A stretch of DNA of 14,014 bases from NCBI GenBank assembly GCA_964550165.1, contig CAZJYC010000063.1, forward strand, positions 1-14,014. Direction: 5' to 3'. The notes under the pieces are model-generated. The model did no database searches and was not told the DNA's origin. It was given only the letters and a program-made list of their open reading frames with translations. Shown here one piece after another: positions 7,503 through 14,014 of this stretch. Position 1 is the stretch's first letter; every line of letters begins with the position of its first letter. The translations under genes and the position numbers were made by a program. Origin of the DNA: CAZJYC01 sp964550165. GTDB taxonomy: Bacteria > Acidobacteriota > Aminicenantia > Aminicenantales > Aminicenantaceae.

Positions 7503-8342
7503 TCAGGGCAGAAAAGTTGGATAAAGGTAATAAGCCCGATAATCTGGCTTTCTTTTTCTGGCTTCTCTCTCCAGAGTTCGAAAAGGAGATTTGTAGTCGA
7601 AGGGGAAAGACGGGAAGAGGAGAAAAGCGCCTGACGCCCGAAGGTCCTGAAGCAGGGCAAGCTCCAGGCCATTTTTCAGATGGATGACCAGATGTCCTCC
7701 GGCTATAATCAGGGCCCTGGCGTGGTCCAGGATTTCAATCCCGGAGTGCGGTTTCTGGAGCCCCTGATCGGACACATGAACCCAAGTCCCATCCCTTGCC
7801 AATACCTCGAGTCCTGGCTCAAGGGCGCCATGATGATAATAGACAAGCCAGCTTCTGCCCTTCCGGCAAGCAAACGATAGTTCCCTGAGCTGGGAAATGT
7901 CTCTCCGGTGTTCTCTGTTGGTGCAGTGGACATAAATCCCGCATCGTCCCACATCCTGGATGTCGGCAAAAGAAAAAGTACTTTTATCCTTATCGGATTC
8001 GAAAGGGCCGTTATGGAAATAGGCCACAATGGCTCCGCTTTTCCTGCAGGCCCTGGCGATGAGCTCTAATTCTGAGAAAGCGGTCCTTGCCTCATCCGAG
8101 GTATAAAAGTCTGCGCCCGCTTCGGCCAGCCACTCACACTGGGACTGATCGAGCTTTCCGGAGTCGATCAAGCGGAAGCGGAATCCTCTTTGACGGCAGA
8201 TTTTGACCGAATCGAGGAGGGAGGAGAAATCATACTGGTCATCTCTGACCGTTATATCTTTCCCTTTTCGGGCCAGAGACAGAAGTTTATAGACTTTTAC
8301 GGAAATTTTCTCTGCTCGTTCTCTTATGCTTTCGTCTGGCAT
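7503..8342 (-). CDS. Unrecognised protein with four internal alpha/beta repeats
   Basis: I do not recognise this 279-aa family. It has no signal peptide or membrane helix. After a charged helical N-terminus (1-40) it contains four similar units of about 45-55 residues, at about 41-89, 91-145, 150-199 and 203-245. Each has a helix with an (A/I)CR-like motif then G, a strand, a loop such as YFHNGPFE (108-115), YYHHGALE (168-175) or HLKNGLEL (221-228), a second helix, and a strand ending like YTSD, VHCTN or VHVSD. Such beta-alpha repeats suggest a solenoid or barrel-like fold, and the repeated H and N/HG could form a binding surface; this is inference. The ATG at 8342 has no Shine-Dalgarno sequence. 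The frame stays open upstream to 8528, but that part crosses a palindromic repeat and looks non-coding. Confidence 0.75.
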   Translation of the reverse strand: MPDESIRERAEKISVKVYKLLSLARKGKDITVRDDQYDFSSLLDSVKICRQRGFRFRLIDSGKLDQSQCEWLAEAGADFYTSDEARTAFSELELIARACRKSGAIVAYFHNGPFESDKDKSTFSFADIQDVGRCGIYVHCTNREHRRDISQLRELSFACRKGRSWLVYYHHGALEPGLEVLARDGTWVHVSDQGLQKPHSGIEILDHARALIIAGGHLVIHLKNGLELALLQDLRASGAFLLFPSFPFDYKSPFRTLEREARKRKPDYRAYYLYPTFLP

Positions 8343-8347
8343 ACTAT

Positions 8348-8407
8348 TTAATGAATTTCTTTGCCTAAATTTTTGCGAGCTTTCTCCGCCTGGACAATGG
8401 CGTCCAT
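8348..8407 (-). CDS. 19-codon ORF in front of the repeat protein: leader peptide or displaced N-terminus
   Basis: On the minus strand AGGAG (8421-8417) lies 9 nt before an ATG opening a 19-residue frame (MDAIVQAEKARKNLGKEI and one more residue), ending in TAA 5 nt before the ATG of the next gene. The peptide looks protein-like, and its start signal is better than that of the main gene. It may be a coupled leader ORF, or the true N-terminus cut off by a one-base shift, since the two frames differ. It is too short to call a gene with confidence. Confidence 0.35.
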   Translation of the reverse strand: MDAIVQAEKARKNLGKEIH

Positions 8408-8411
8408 TATA
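8406..8411 (-). promoter_or_regulatory. Candidate -10 box for the repeat-protein gene
   Basis: A perfect TATAAT on the minus strand lies 64 nt before the main ATG and would start transcription near 8399. The hexamer 17 nt upstream (ATATTC) is a poor -35, and a perfect TTGACA (8426-8421) is only 9 nt away, too close to pair with it. The box also overlaps the ATG of the 19-codon ORF, so a start here would exclude that ORF from the mRNA. The promoter and ORF readings are mutually exclusive unless another promoter exists. Confidence 0.3.
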
Positions 8412-8456
8412 CCACACTCCTGTCAAGTGAATATTCTTTTTGATGTCTCTGTTACA

Positions 8457-8706
8457 CATCCCAAATTCCGTGATAACGGATTGCTCCCTTAGTATCCAAA
8501 GATTTTGGGAGATAGCCGCAGCGACCATTGAGGATTTAGCCTTCGGAGTTCGCTCTTCGAGGGAACCCGACGGAGTCGGGCGGCGAGTATGTCTGAGCGA
8601 AGCGAGTTACGCAGCCGCCGAGAAAAGCGAACGAAGAATGGCGTTAAAAATCCGAATGGGAGCGAGGCTATTCCCAAAATCTATTCGAATCAAGGAATTT
8701 GGGATG
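8457..8706. repeat. ~250-bp nested imperfect palindrome (possible MITE-like intergenic repeat)
   Basis: Most of the gap between the two divergent genes can fold into one long cruciform or RNA rod. From outside in: CATCCCAAATTCC (8457-8469) pairs perfectly with 8694-8706 (13 bp). AGATTTTGGGAGATAGCC (8500-8517) pairs with 8666-8682 (17 bp, one bulge). CCATT (8525-8529) pairs with 8655-8659, and GGATTT (8532-8537) with 8648-8653. CTTC plus GTTCGCT (8541-8554) pairs with 8626-8636, and CGGCG (8581-8585) with 8616-8620. A tight hairpin CCCGAC-GGA-GTCGGG (8566-8580) sits inside. The core is GC-rich and rich in GCGAAGCGAG-type motifs, unlike its flanks. No transposase is present. Copies elsewhere in the genome would be needed to call it mobile. 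Confidence 0.75.
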
Positions 8707-8726
8707 CTTCTCTTTTTGCAATCGCC

Positions 8727-8755
8727 TTGAAAAAAAAGATGTTATCTTTTATCAT
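8727..8755 (+). promoter_or_regulatory. Sigma70-like promoter of queCDE with an internal dyad
   Basis: TTGAAA (8727-8732) and TATCAT (8750-8755), each 5 of 6 matches, are separated by the ideal 17 nt. Transcription would start near 8762, only about 6-15 nt before the queC ATG candidates. The spacer contains AAAAGAT-GTT-ATCTTTT (8734-8750), and AAGATG (8736-8741) also mirrors CATCTT (8753-8758). The dyad could be an operator; that is inference. Confidence 0.6.
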
Positions 8756-8767
8756 CTTGGCTGGGCA

Positions 8768-9475
8768 ATGACAATGATGAAAGAGAGCGTCGTCCTTTTC
8801 TCCGGAGGCATCGATTCGACAACAGCTCTGTGCTGGGCTCGCAAGCGCTACGACAAAGTTCACGCCCTAACCTTTGACTACGGCCAGCGCCACCGGATCG
8901 AAATAGAAATGGCCCGAAAAACTGCGCGGAAGATGGGCGTTCCCTTGATAATACTGAAGGTCAACCTCAGACAGATCGGCGGTTCTTCCTTAGTCGACAT
9001 GGCTCTACCCCTGCGCGGATACAAAAAGCTGGATGAAATCCAAAGTCATGGGCTGCCTTTAACCTATGTCCCTTTCCGGAACGGCATTTTCCTGGCCATG
9101 GCTGCAGCCTGGGCCGAAGTCAAAGGAATCCGGGCTATCGTCTGCGGCTTTAATGTCATCGACTCGCCGCATTATCCGGACACCAGAAAACCTTTTGTCG
9201 CGGCCATGGAGAAAGCCATAAACCTGGGCACAAAAGCGGCCTTAACCAAGGACAACCTCAAAATCATCGCGCCTTTCGTGAACATGAGAAAATCAGAAAT
9301 CATTAAACTCGGGCTTTCCCTGGGTGCAGACTATTCCTATTCCATCTCCTGCTATTCCGGCAAGGAAATCCCCTGCGGAAAATGCTCTTCCTGCCTTCTG
9401 CGTCGAAAGGCGTGGCAGGAAGCCGGCGAAAAGGACCATCTCCTGCGGAGGCTTAAGAAAGAAGGAAAAATATGA
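8768..9475 (+). CDS. queC: 7-cyano-7-deazaguanine (preQ0) synthase QueC
   Basis: QueC is an ATP-dependent enzyme that turns 7-carboxy-7-deazaguanine and ammonia into preQ0, in the pathway to queuosine in tRNA. From ATG 8768 the protein has 235 aa. The N-type ATP-pyrophosphatase loop SGGIDS is at 12-17, followed by TFDYGQRH and the substrate-region segment VPFRNG. The zinc site is four cysteines, Cys195, Cys203, Cys206 and Cys209, in CYSG-(x)4-CGKCSSC. The frame is open upstream to 8699, but that part runs through the palindrome and promoter. ATGs at 8774 and 8777 are equally possible starts, and none has a clear Shine-Dalgarno sequence. It overlaps queD by 4 nt (ATGA). Confidence 0.96.
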   Translation: MTMMKESVVLFSGGIDSTTALCWARKRYDKVHALTFDYGQRHRIEIEMARKTARKMGVPLIILKVNLRQIGGSSLVDMALPLRGYKKLDEIQSHGLPLTYVPFRNGIFLAMAAAWAEVKGIRAIVCGFNVIDSPHYPDTRKPFVAAMEKAINLGTKAALTKDNLKIIAPFVNMRKSEIIKLGLSLGADYSYSISCYSGKEIPCGKCSSCLLRRKAWQEAGEKDHLLRRLKKEGKI

Positions 9476-9819
9476 GCTGGACTTTAAAAGTCAGGGACAG
9501 GTTTCAAGCTGCCCATTTTTTACGGGAATACAAGGGCAAGTGCGAAAAAATCCATGGCCATACCTTCGAGGTCGAGGTTGAAGTCGAAGCCGAAAATTTG
9601 GATAAAACAGGAATCAGCATCGACTTTACCAATATCAAGGAAAAATTATCAGAGATTTTGCCGGATCACACTCTCCTCAACGAAGTCTACGATTTCAGCC
9701 CTTCTGCGGAAAACCTGGCCCGCCATTTCTTTACCGAACTCAAAAAATTCTTTCCCGTAAAAAAAGTCACTGTCTGGGAATCGGCGGATGCCTCAGCCAC
9801 CTACTCTGAAGATCGCTGA
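9472..9819 (+). CDS. queD: 6-carboxy-5,6,7,8-tetrahydropterin synthase QueD
   Basis: QueD converts 7,8-dihydroneopterin triphosphate to 6-carboxytetrahydropterin, the first pathway-specific step to preQ0. It has 115 aa, close to the usual 115-125. The zinc ligands are His15 (AAHF), His28 and His30 (HGHT). Catalytic Cys24 lies in the KGKCEKIHGH motif, and the Asp65-His66 pair (PDHTLLN) and Glu103 (WESADAS) complete the family active-site set. AAGGA just before the ATG, inside the end of queC, serves as ribosome binding site. The upstream queC stop and downstream queE start both overlap it. Confidence 0.96.
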   Translation: MSWTLKVRDRFQAAHFLREYKGKCEKIHGHTFEVEVEVEAENLDKTGISIDFTNIKEKLSEILPDHTLLNEVYDFSPSAENLARHFFTELKKFFPVKKVTVWESADASATYSEDR

Positions 9820-10417
9820 GATATTCCCTTCCCTGCAGGGGGAAGGGCTCAGGCAGGGCGAGCCGACCCTCTTCATCCGCCTTTCCGGATGCAACCTCAG
9901 ATGCTCGTTTTGCGACACGAAATACGCCTGGAAAGAGGGCCAAGAGTATACGGCGGATGATATTCTCGAAAAAATCAAAAAACTCAGGCGGCAGTTCCCC
10001 GCCCGGTGGGTCTGCATCACAGGCGGAGAGCCCCTCCTTCAGGAAATCGGGCCTCTGGTCTGGGGGCTTAAAAAAGAGAAGTTTAAAGTTCAGGTTGAAA
10101 CCAATGCCACGCATTATCGCCTTCTTCCCGTCGACTGGTATTCCATCTCCCCCAAGCCAGAAAAATATTTTTACAAACCCCAGTACAGGAAAAAAGCAAA
10201 AGAAGTGAAGTTGGTTGTCACGAAAAGCTTGAGCTTTGATCTGGTGCGAAAGCTCAGGGAAGAATTCCCGGAGACAACTCCTCTTCTCCTCCAGCCTCAA
10301 TCCAACAGAAGATGGAGCGTGATTCGAGGGATGAAATTACTAAATCATTCTTTCAAAGCCGGCCTAAAAAATATCAGGCTCTCGCTCCAGCTCCATAAGA
10401 TCTTGGAGCTGCGCTAA
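9788..10417 (+). CDS. queE: 7-carboxy-7-deazaguanine synthase QueE (radical SAM)
   Basis: QueE uses a 4Fe-4S cluster and S-adenosylmethionine to rearrange 6-carboxytetrahydropterin into 7-carboxy-7-deazaguanine, the QueC substrate. It has 209 aa. The N-terminus has IFPSLQGEG (about 12-20), diagnostic of QueE. The cluster motif C-x3-C-x2-C is Cys35, Cys39 and Cys42 (GCNLRCSFCDTKYAW). ITGGEPLLQ is the SAM-binding GGEP motif, and LLLQPQSN near the C-terminus is also typical. The ATG lies 32 nt inside queD, a longer overlap than usual. No later ATG, GTG or TTG keeps the SLQGEG motif, so this start is favoured. This is the last gene of the queC-queD-queE unit. Confidence 0.96.
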   Translation: MPQPPTLKIAEIFPSLQGEGLRQGEPTLFIRLSGCNLRCSFCDTKYAWKEGQEYTADDILEKIKKLRRQFPARWVCITGGEPLLQEIGPLVWGLKKEKFKVQVETNATHYRLLPVDWYSISPKPEKYFYKPQYRKKAKEVKLVVTKSLSFDLVRKLREEFPETTPLLLQPQSNRRWSVIRGMKLLNHSFKAGLKNIRLSLQLHKILELR

Positions 10418-10456
10418 GGGATGACCGGGATCTGGCGAGGGCTCTCTGAAGAATTC

Positions 10457-10479
10457 AAGGTGCAAAAACGTCACCTTTT
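10457..10479 (+). terminator. Weak candidate terminator after queE
   Basis: AAGGTG (10457-10462) pairs with CACCTT (10472-10477) around a 9-nt loop and is followed by a run of four T's (10476-10479). The stem is short, AT-rich at its base, and the T run is brief, so termination would be partial at best. Its place 40 nt after queE fits the end of the operon. Confidence 0.35.
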
Positions 10480-10512
10480 AAGATGAGTGAACACCGAAAA
10501 AATCACCTCAAG

Positions 10513-10621
10513 ATTCATCACAAGAGGCGATTGCTCTCTGCTCCCTTCTTCTGTCACAATTTTTTTATCCAAAACAAGGTCTTGCTGGCAGAGCAGAAGA
10601 AATCGAATCATCTTGATGAAT
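10513..10621. repeat. Nested inverted repeats between queE and the glycosyltransferase gene
   Basis: The 232-nt gap contains three stems in nested order: ATTCATCA (10513-10520) with 10614-10621 (8 bp), CGATT (10528-10532) with 10601-10605, and TTCTTCTG (10546-10553) with 10594-10601 (8 bp, sharing one base with the previous stem). The stems are short and separated by unpaired sequence. I see no gene or convincing promoter in this gap. Confidence 0.3.
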
Positions 10622-10649
10622 AAGATTTTCGACAACGAATAAATTCTCA

Positions 10650-12599
10650 ATGAAGAAAATTTTAATCCTTCCCTGGCCGGTCATCGTCTCCGCCCTGTTT
10701 GTCTTTCTCTTTACCAATTTATTCTCATATTTCATCTTCAACCATATTCCCCGCGTCCACGACGAGATCGATTACATGTTCCAGGCTAAAATTTTTAAAT
10801 CCGGAAAATTGTATGTTTCCTCTCCCTGTGCCAAAGAATCCTTCGACTTTCCCCATATGGTCAATAACGGAAAATGGTACAGTCAGTACACGCCCGGCTA
10901 TCCCTTTTTATTGCTGCTGGGGTTATTGATAGGGGCGCCCTGGATTATCAATCCTCTCCTGGCCTCGCTCTCGATCATCCTTTTCTATTTCATAGGCAAA
11001 GAGATGTACGACACAAACATCGGCATCCTGGCTGCGATCCTGGGAGCTGTTTCCATCTGGTTTCTGCTGATGTCGTCGACGATGATGTCCCATACAAGCG
11101 GCCTGTTTTTTATCTCTTTTTTTGTCCTCTTCTTATTCCGTTCCGTTAAAAATCCATCCCTGATCAACGGAGTCTTAGCCGGAATTGGGCTTGGGATGGC
11201 TTTTCTTATCCGGCCGTACAATGTGGTTTTGATCTCGATTCCATTTTTAATCTATTTCACTGCACACATCGTAAAAAACTTTAAGAGACAATTAAAGAAT
11301 GCTGTTGCCTTCAGCTTAATATGTTTAGCCTTCATCGGCATTCTTCTCATCTATAATCAGATAACCAACGGCCACTTCCTCACAATGGGCTATGTCGTCC
11401 GCTACGGCGAGAGGCACGGCCTCGGTTTCGGCCGAACCGGATACACAGACATTCCTCATAATGCCTTTCTGGGCGCAAGTGAAATCGGAAAAAGTCTGGG
11501 AGCTTTGAATAAGTACTTGCTCGGATGGCCTCTCTCCTCTTTTTGGGCCATTCTGCCGCTTCTATGGATAACTCGCATTCCCAGAGAGAAAAGAGTGAAA
11601 GACCTCCTTCTTGCCTCTGGATTCTTTTCTTTGTTGGTCGGCATGTATTTTTACTGGGGAACACATGTGTTTATAGGGCCGAGGATGTTCTTTGAAGCCA
11701 TCCCGCTTCTTTTCTTGCTCAGTGCCCATGGGATATGCGAAATACCTCAATTACTTTTGTCAAAATTCAAAAATCTGAATCGATTGAAAGTAAAGAAAAT
11801 AATGGCTGGGATTCTAATAATCTTCGTAGCTTTTGGTTTCTCTATAAGCTTCCCTCGCTGGGTCTGGCCTCCTGATACCGAATGGTATTACGATGGCTTT
11901 GCAAATAATTTTGCCGGAGTAACGCCAAAAATCCATAACACTCTCAGCGCTCTTCCGCTTGGCCAGTCCGTGGTTATCATAAAATTCCTTTATCATCCTT
12001 TCGAATATTTTCCAGACGGCTGGTGGAGCGCAGGATTTCTCCATGATGACCCTTACCTGAAAGTAAAAATCATCTATGCCAACAAAAAAGCCATAAACAA
12101 CACTGAACTTTTCCGCTGCTTTCCTGATAGAAAAATCTACCTCTATTTAGGAACTCTGGAGAAAGGAATGCTCGTTCCTCTAAAGGAAGAGAAAAAAAGG
12201 ATTGTCTGCGGAAGCCTTCTCTCTCTAAATCAGCCAAGGGAAGAATACGTTGATATCATCCACGACCCAAGGCAATTCTTCAAAATTTATTCTCCTGATT
12301 TCGCCAGATTCATCGACTTTATTTATAAGACGAACCGCTTTTATGACATCGATGTTGCACGGCTCATCGAGATGGGGTCAGCTTCCATGGAAAGCGAAAA
12401 TTATGCAGAAGCCGCCCATTGTTTTGAGGCCGCTCTTCAGGTCGAGAAACAGCCCGAAATCAGGTATCAAATTCTGAACTTTTTGGTTACCTGCTATCTG
12501 AAAACAGGAAAAATGGCTGAGGCAAAAACTATTATAGAACGGCTGGCCAGCCGCGATGATTTAAAGCTATACAAAGTTTCGCCAGGAAAAGGCTTTTAA
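10650..12599 (+). CDS. Polytopic membrane glycosyltransferase (GT-C/PMT-like) with C-terminal TPR tail
   Basis: This is a 649-aa membrane protein with about a dozen hydrophobic segments between residues 9 and 400. The first membrane helix (about 9-31) is followed by PRVHDEIDY (His37, Asp38, Glu39, Asp41). An acidic motif in this first periplasmic loop is the hallmark of GT-C glycosyltransferases using lipid-linked sugars, so the active site is likely on the outer face of the membrane. Residues 410-560 form a soluble domain. Residues 573-637 (MGSASMESENYAEAAHCFEA onward, with CYLKTGKMAEA) look like about two tetratricopeptide repeats. No sugar or acceptor can be named. The ATG has no evident Shine-Dalgarno sequence. 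It ends 28 nt before an oxidoreductase gene on the same strand, suggesting co-transcription in a surface-glycan locus. Confidence 0.8.
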   Translation: MKKILILPWPVIVSALFVFLFTNLFSYFIFNHIPRVHDEIDYMFQAKIFKSGKLYVSSPCAKESFDFPHMVNNGKWYSQYTPGYPFLLLLGLLIGAPWIINPLLASLSIILFYFIGKEMYDTNIGILAAILGAVSIWFLLMSSTMMSHTSGLFFISFFVLFLFRSVKNPSLINGVLAGIGLGMAFLIRPYNVVLISIPFLIYFTAHIVKNFKRQLKNAVAFSLICLAFIGILLIYNQITNGHFLTMGYVVRYGERHGLGFGRTGYTDIPHNAFLGASEIGKSLGALNKYLLGWPLSSFWAILPLLWITRIPREKRVKDLLLASGFFSLLVGMYFYWGTHVFIGPRMFFEAIPLLFLLSAHGICEIPQLLLSKFKNLNRLKVKKIMAGILIIFVAFGFSISFPRWVWPPDTEWYYDGFANNFAGVTPKIHNTLSALPLGQSVVIIKFLYHPFEYFPDGWWSAGFLHDDPYLKVKIIYANKKAINNTELFRCFPDRKIYLYLGTLEKGMLVPLKEEKKRIVCGSLLSLNQPREEYVDIIHDPRQFFKIYSPDFARFIDFIYKTNRFYDIDVARLIEMGSASMESENYAEAAHCFEAALQVEKQPEIRYQILNFLVTCYLKTGKMAEAKTIIERLASRDDLKLYKVSPGKGF

Positions 12600-12627
12600 T
12601 ACAGGATAAAAGGACTGATTGCAGAAA

Positions 12628-14014
12628 ATGAAGGTTATAATATTCGGAGCAGGGCCGGCAGGATTAACGGCCGCTTACCAAGCCTGTAAAAAAAAGCTCA
12701 GCCCGGTCGTTTTTGAAAAAGAAGGGGACGTGGGAGGAATTTCCAAAACCATTCATTACAAGAATTATCTTTTCGATATCGGCGGGCACAGATTTTTCAC
12801 CAAATACGAGGATGTTAAAAAAATCTGGAACGAAATCTTGGGAGACAATTTCATCACCAGGCCCAGACTTTCCAGAATTTACTACAACAACAAGTTTTTT
12901 TATTATCCTCTTAAGCCCCTTAATGCTTTGATGAACTTGGGAATTATCAATTCGTTCCTGGTTCTATTCAGCTATATTCACTCCCAGTTCAGCCCTTACC
13001 GAGATGTCACCAACTTTGAGCAATGGGTATCCAATAAATTTGGAAAGAAGTTGTTTGCCATCTTTTTTAAAACTTACACAGAAAAGGTCTGGGGCATATC
13101 CTGCAAAGAAATTCAGGCTGACTGGGCAGCCCAGCGAATCAAGAGTCTATCCCTGGGTAAGGCCATATTGGATGCCATGGGATTCCTGAGGAAAAGCCGG
13201 GTCACAACCCTTATCGATGAATTCCAATATCCAAGAAAAGGCCCCGGCCAGATGTGGAACAAAGCCAAAGAGCTGGTCGAAAAACATGGAGGACGTGTTA
13301 AACTCAATTCGCAAGTTATTCAACTGAAAAGAAAAGGCAGCACAATCACATCAGCTCTCGTCCGAAGCAATGGATCTACAGAAGAAGTGAGCGGAGACTA
13401 TTTTCTTTCAACCATTCCTTTAAGAGAGCTCGTTCACGCCCTCAAACCCGCAGCTCCCGGTGAAGTGCTGAATGCAGCTCAAAAGCTCCGCTATAGGGAC
13501 TTCTTCACCGTGGGCCTGGTTATCGACAAACCCTTCATCTTTCCGGACAATTGGATCTACATCCACTCTCCTGAAGTCCAGGTGGGCCGTATTCAGAATT
13601 TTAAAAACTGGAGCCTGGATATGGTTCCTGACCCTCAAAAGACCACACTTGGACTGGAATACTTCTGCTTTGAAACCGATGAGATCTGGAAAAAGGATGA
13701 TGCTGAACTGATCAAGCTGGCAACAGAGGAAGTCGAGAAACTCAATTTTGCGTCCGGGGAACAGGTCCTTGACGGTCTTGTGATCCGATCGCCCAAAACC
13801 TATCCCATATACGACGATGGATATAAAGCACGGGTGGAAGTTATAAAAAATTATCTCTCAACGATCGAGAATCTGCAAACCATGGGCCGCAACGGTCTTC
13901 ACCGCTACAACAACCAGGATCACTCCATGCTGAGTGCCATCATGGCCGTGCGGAATATATTAGGCGGAAATTTTTCCGTCTGGGATATCAACGTCGACGA
14001 CGAATACCATGAAA
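12628..14014 (+). CDS. FAD-dependent oxidoreductase, UDP-galactopyranose mutase-like (partial, runs off the right edge)
   Basis: 462 codons are visible with no stop. The start is ATG 12628, giving MKVIIFGAGPAGLTAAYQA, a Rossmann dinucleotide-binding motif (G7-x-G9-x-x-G12) with Glu30 at the end of the second strand (VVFEKEG) and GGISKT after it. This fits FAD binding. DIGGHRFFTKYEDV and the C-terminal segment RYNNQDHSM followed by AVRNILGGN are features of the amine-oxidase/UDP-galactopyranose-mutase-like proteins often found in polysaccharide clusters. A true UGM is usually about 370-400 aa, and this is already longer, so substrate and reaction are open. Family members of this type are near 480-500 aa, so little seems to be missing. 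It follows the glycosyltransferase gene by 28 nt with only a distant AGGA upstream. Confidence 0.85.
   Translation, partial: MKVIIFGAGPAGLTAAYQACKKKLSPVVFEKEGDVGGISKTIHYKNYLFDIGGHRFFTKYEDVKKIWNEILGDNFITRPRLSRIYYNNKFFYYPLKPLNALMNLGIINSFLVLFSYIHSQFSPYRDVTNFEQWVSNKFGKKLFAIFFKTYTEKVWGISCKEIQADWAAQRIKSLSLGKAILDAMGFLRKSRVTTLIDEFQYPRKGPGQMWNKAKELVEKHGGRVKLNSQVIQLKRKGSTITSALVRSNGSTEEVSGDYFLSTIPLRELVHALKPAAPGEVLNAAQKLRYRDFFTVGLVIDKPFIFPDNWIYIHSPEVQVGRIQNFKNWSLDMVPDPQKTTLGLEYFCFETDEIWKKDDAELIKLATEEVEKLNFASGEQVLDGLVIRSPKTYPIYDDGYKARVEVIKNYLSTIENLQTMGRNGLHRYNNQDHSMLSAIMAVRNILGGNFSVWDINVDDEYHE

Noticed and set aside
7205..7687. Small frames of 69-103 aa on both strands over the candidate RNA region
   Set aside because: They cross the dyad and the end of the repeat-protein gene, have no start signals, and resemble no family.
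8406..8426. TTGACA plus TATAAT as a minus-strand promoter
   Set aside because: The spacer is only 9 nt, too short for sigma70 recognition; only the TATAAT was kept, at low confidence.
8343..8528. Upstream extension of the repeat-protein frame to an ATG at 8528 (341 aa)
   Set aside because: The extra 62 residues run through a promoter-like region and into the left arm of the palindrome, have no protein-like pattern, and the repeat architecture begins only after 8342.
8690..8767. preQ1 riboswitch before queC
   Set aside because: I could not find a preQ1-I or preQ1-II type aptamer, and the predicted leader is too short to hold one.
8440..8771. Plus-strand small frames of 60-96 aa before queC
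   Set aside because: They translate the palindrome core into Ser/Arg/Glu-rich text driven by the repeated GCGAAGCGAG motif; no recognisable protein or ribosome binding site.
1..14014. tRNA or rRNA genes, CRISPR array, transposase or integrase genes
   Set aside because: No sequence in the window showed evenly spaced direct repeats, tRNA-like cloverleaf arms, rRNA motifs or a recombinase reading frame.

Overview
The window is bacterial chromosomal DNA of roughly even base composition with short intergenic gaps. It holds two complete functional modules, one partial cell-surface module, and two intergenic stretches dominated by large dyad-symmetric structures. The gene set (sodium-type V/A-ATPase, preQ0 synthesis, surface-glycan genes) would fit an uncultured anaerobic lineage, but nothing here fixes the phylum.

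Positions 1-7110, minus strand: a rotary V/A-type ATPase operon in the order of the Enterococcus hirae ntp operon. In transcription order it runs subunit G-like stalk (ntpF), I, K, E, C, F (ntpG), A, B. B runs off the left edge, and D would be expected beyond it. Most junctions are 4-14 nt overlaps. The K ring subunit carries every residue named as a Na+ ligand in E. hirae NtpK, so the enzyme probably couples ATP to sodium. Two similar sigma70-like promoters lie upstream at 7141-7243.

Positions 7111-8767: two gene-poor stretches flank one unrecognised gene. At 7259-7442 (minus) is a candidate ~184-nt structured RNA with 6S-RNA-like architecture: a 17-bp closing stem, a large symmetric bubble, a 10+3-bp inner stem, a -10 box placed to start it at the stem, and a U run at its end. 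At 7503-8342 (minus) is a 279-aa protein of unknown function built from four alpha/beta repeats. It is preceded by a 19-codon ORF with a good ribosome binding site. At 8457-8706 is a ~250-bp multi-tier nested palindrome, perhaps a MITE-like intergenic repeat.

Positions 8768-10417, plus strand: queC-queD-queE, three overlapping genes converting 7,8-dihydroneopterin triphosphate to preQ0, the precursor of queuosine in tRNA. A sigma70-like promoter lies so close to queC that the mRNA would be almost leaderless. No preQ1 riboswitch was recognised.

Positions 10650-14014, plus strand: a polytopic GT-C-type glycosyltransferase with a C-terminal TPR tail, followed 28 nt later by a UDP-galactopyranose-mutase-like FAD oxidoreductase that runs off the right edge. 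Together they look like the edge of a glycan biosynthesis locus.
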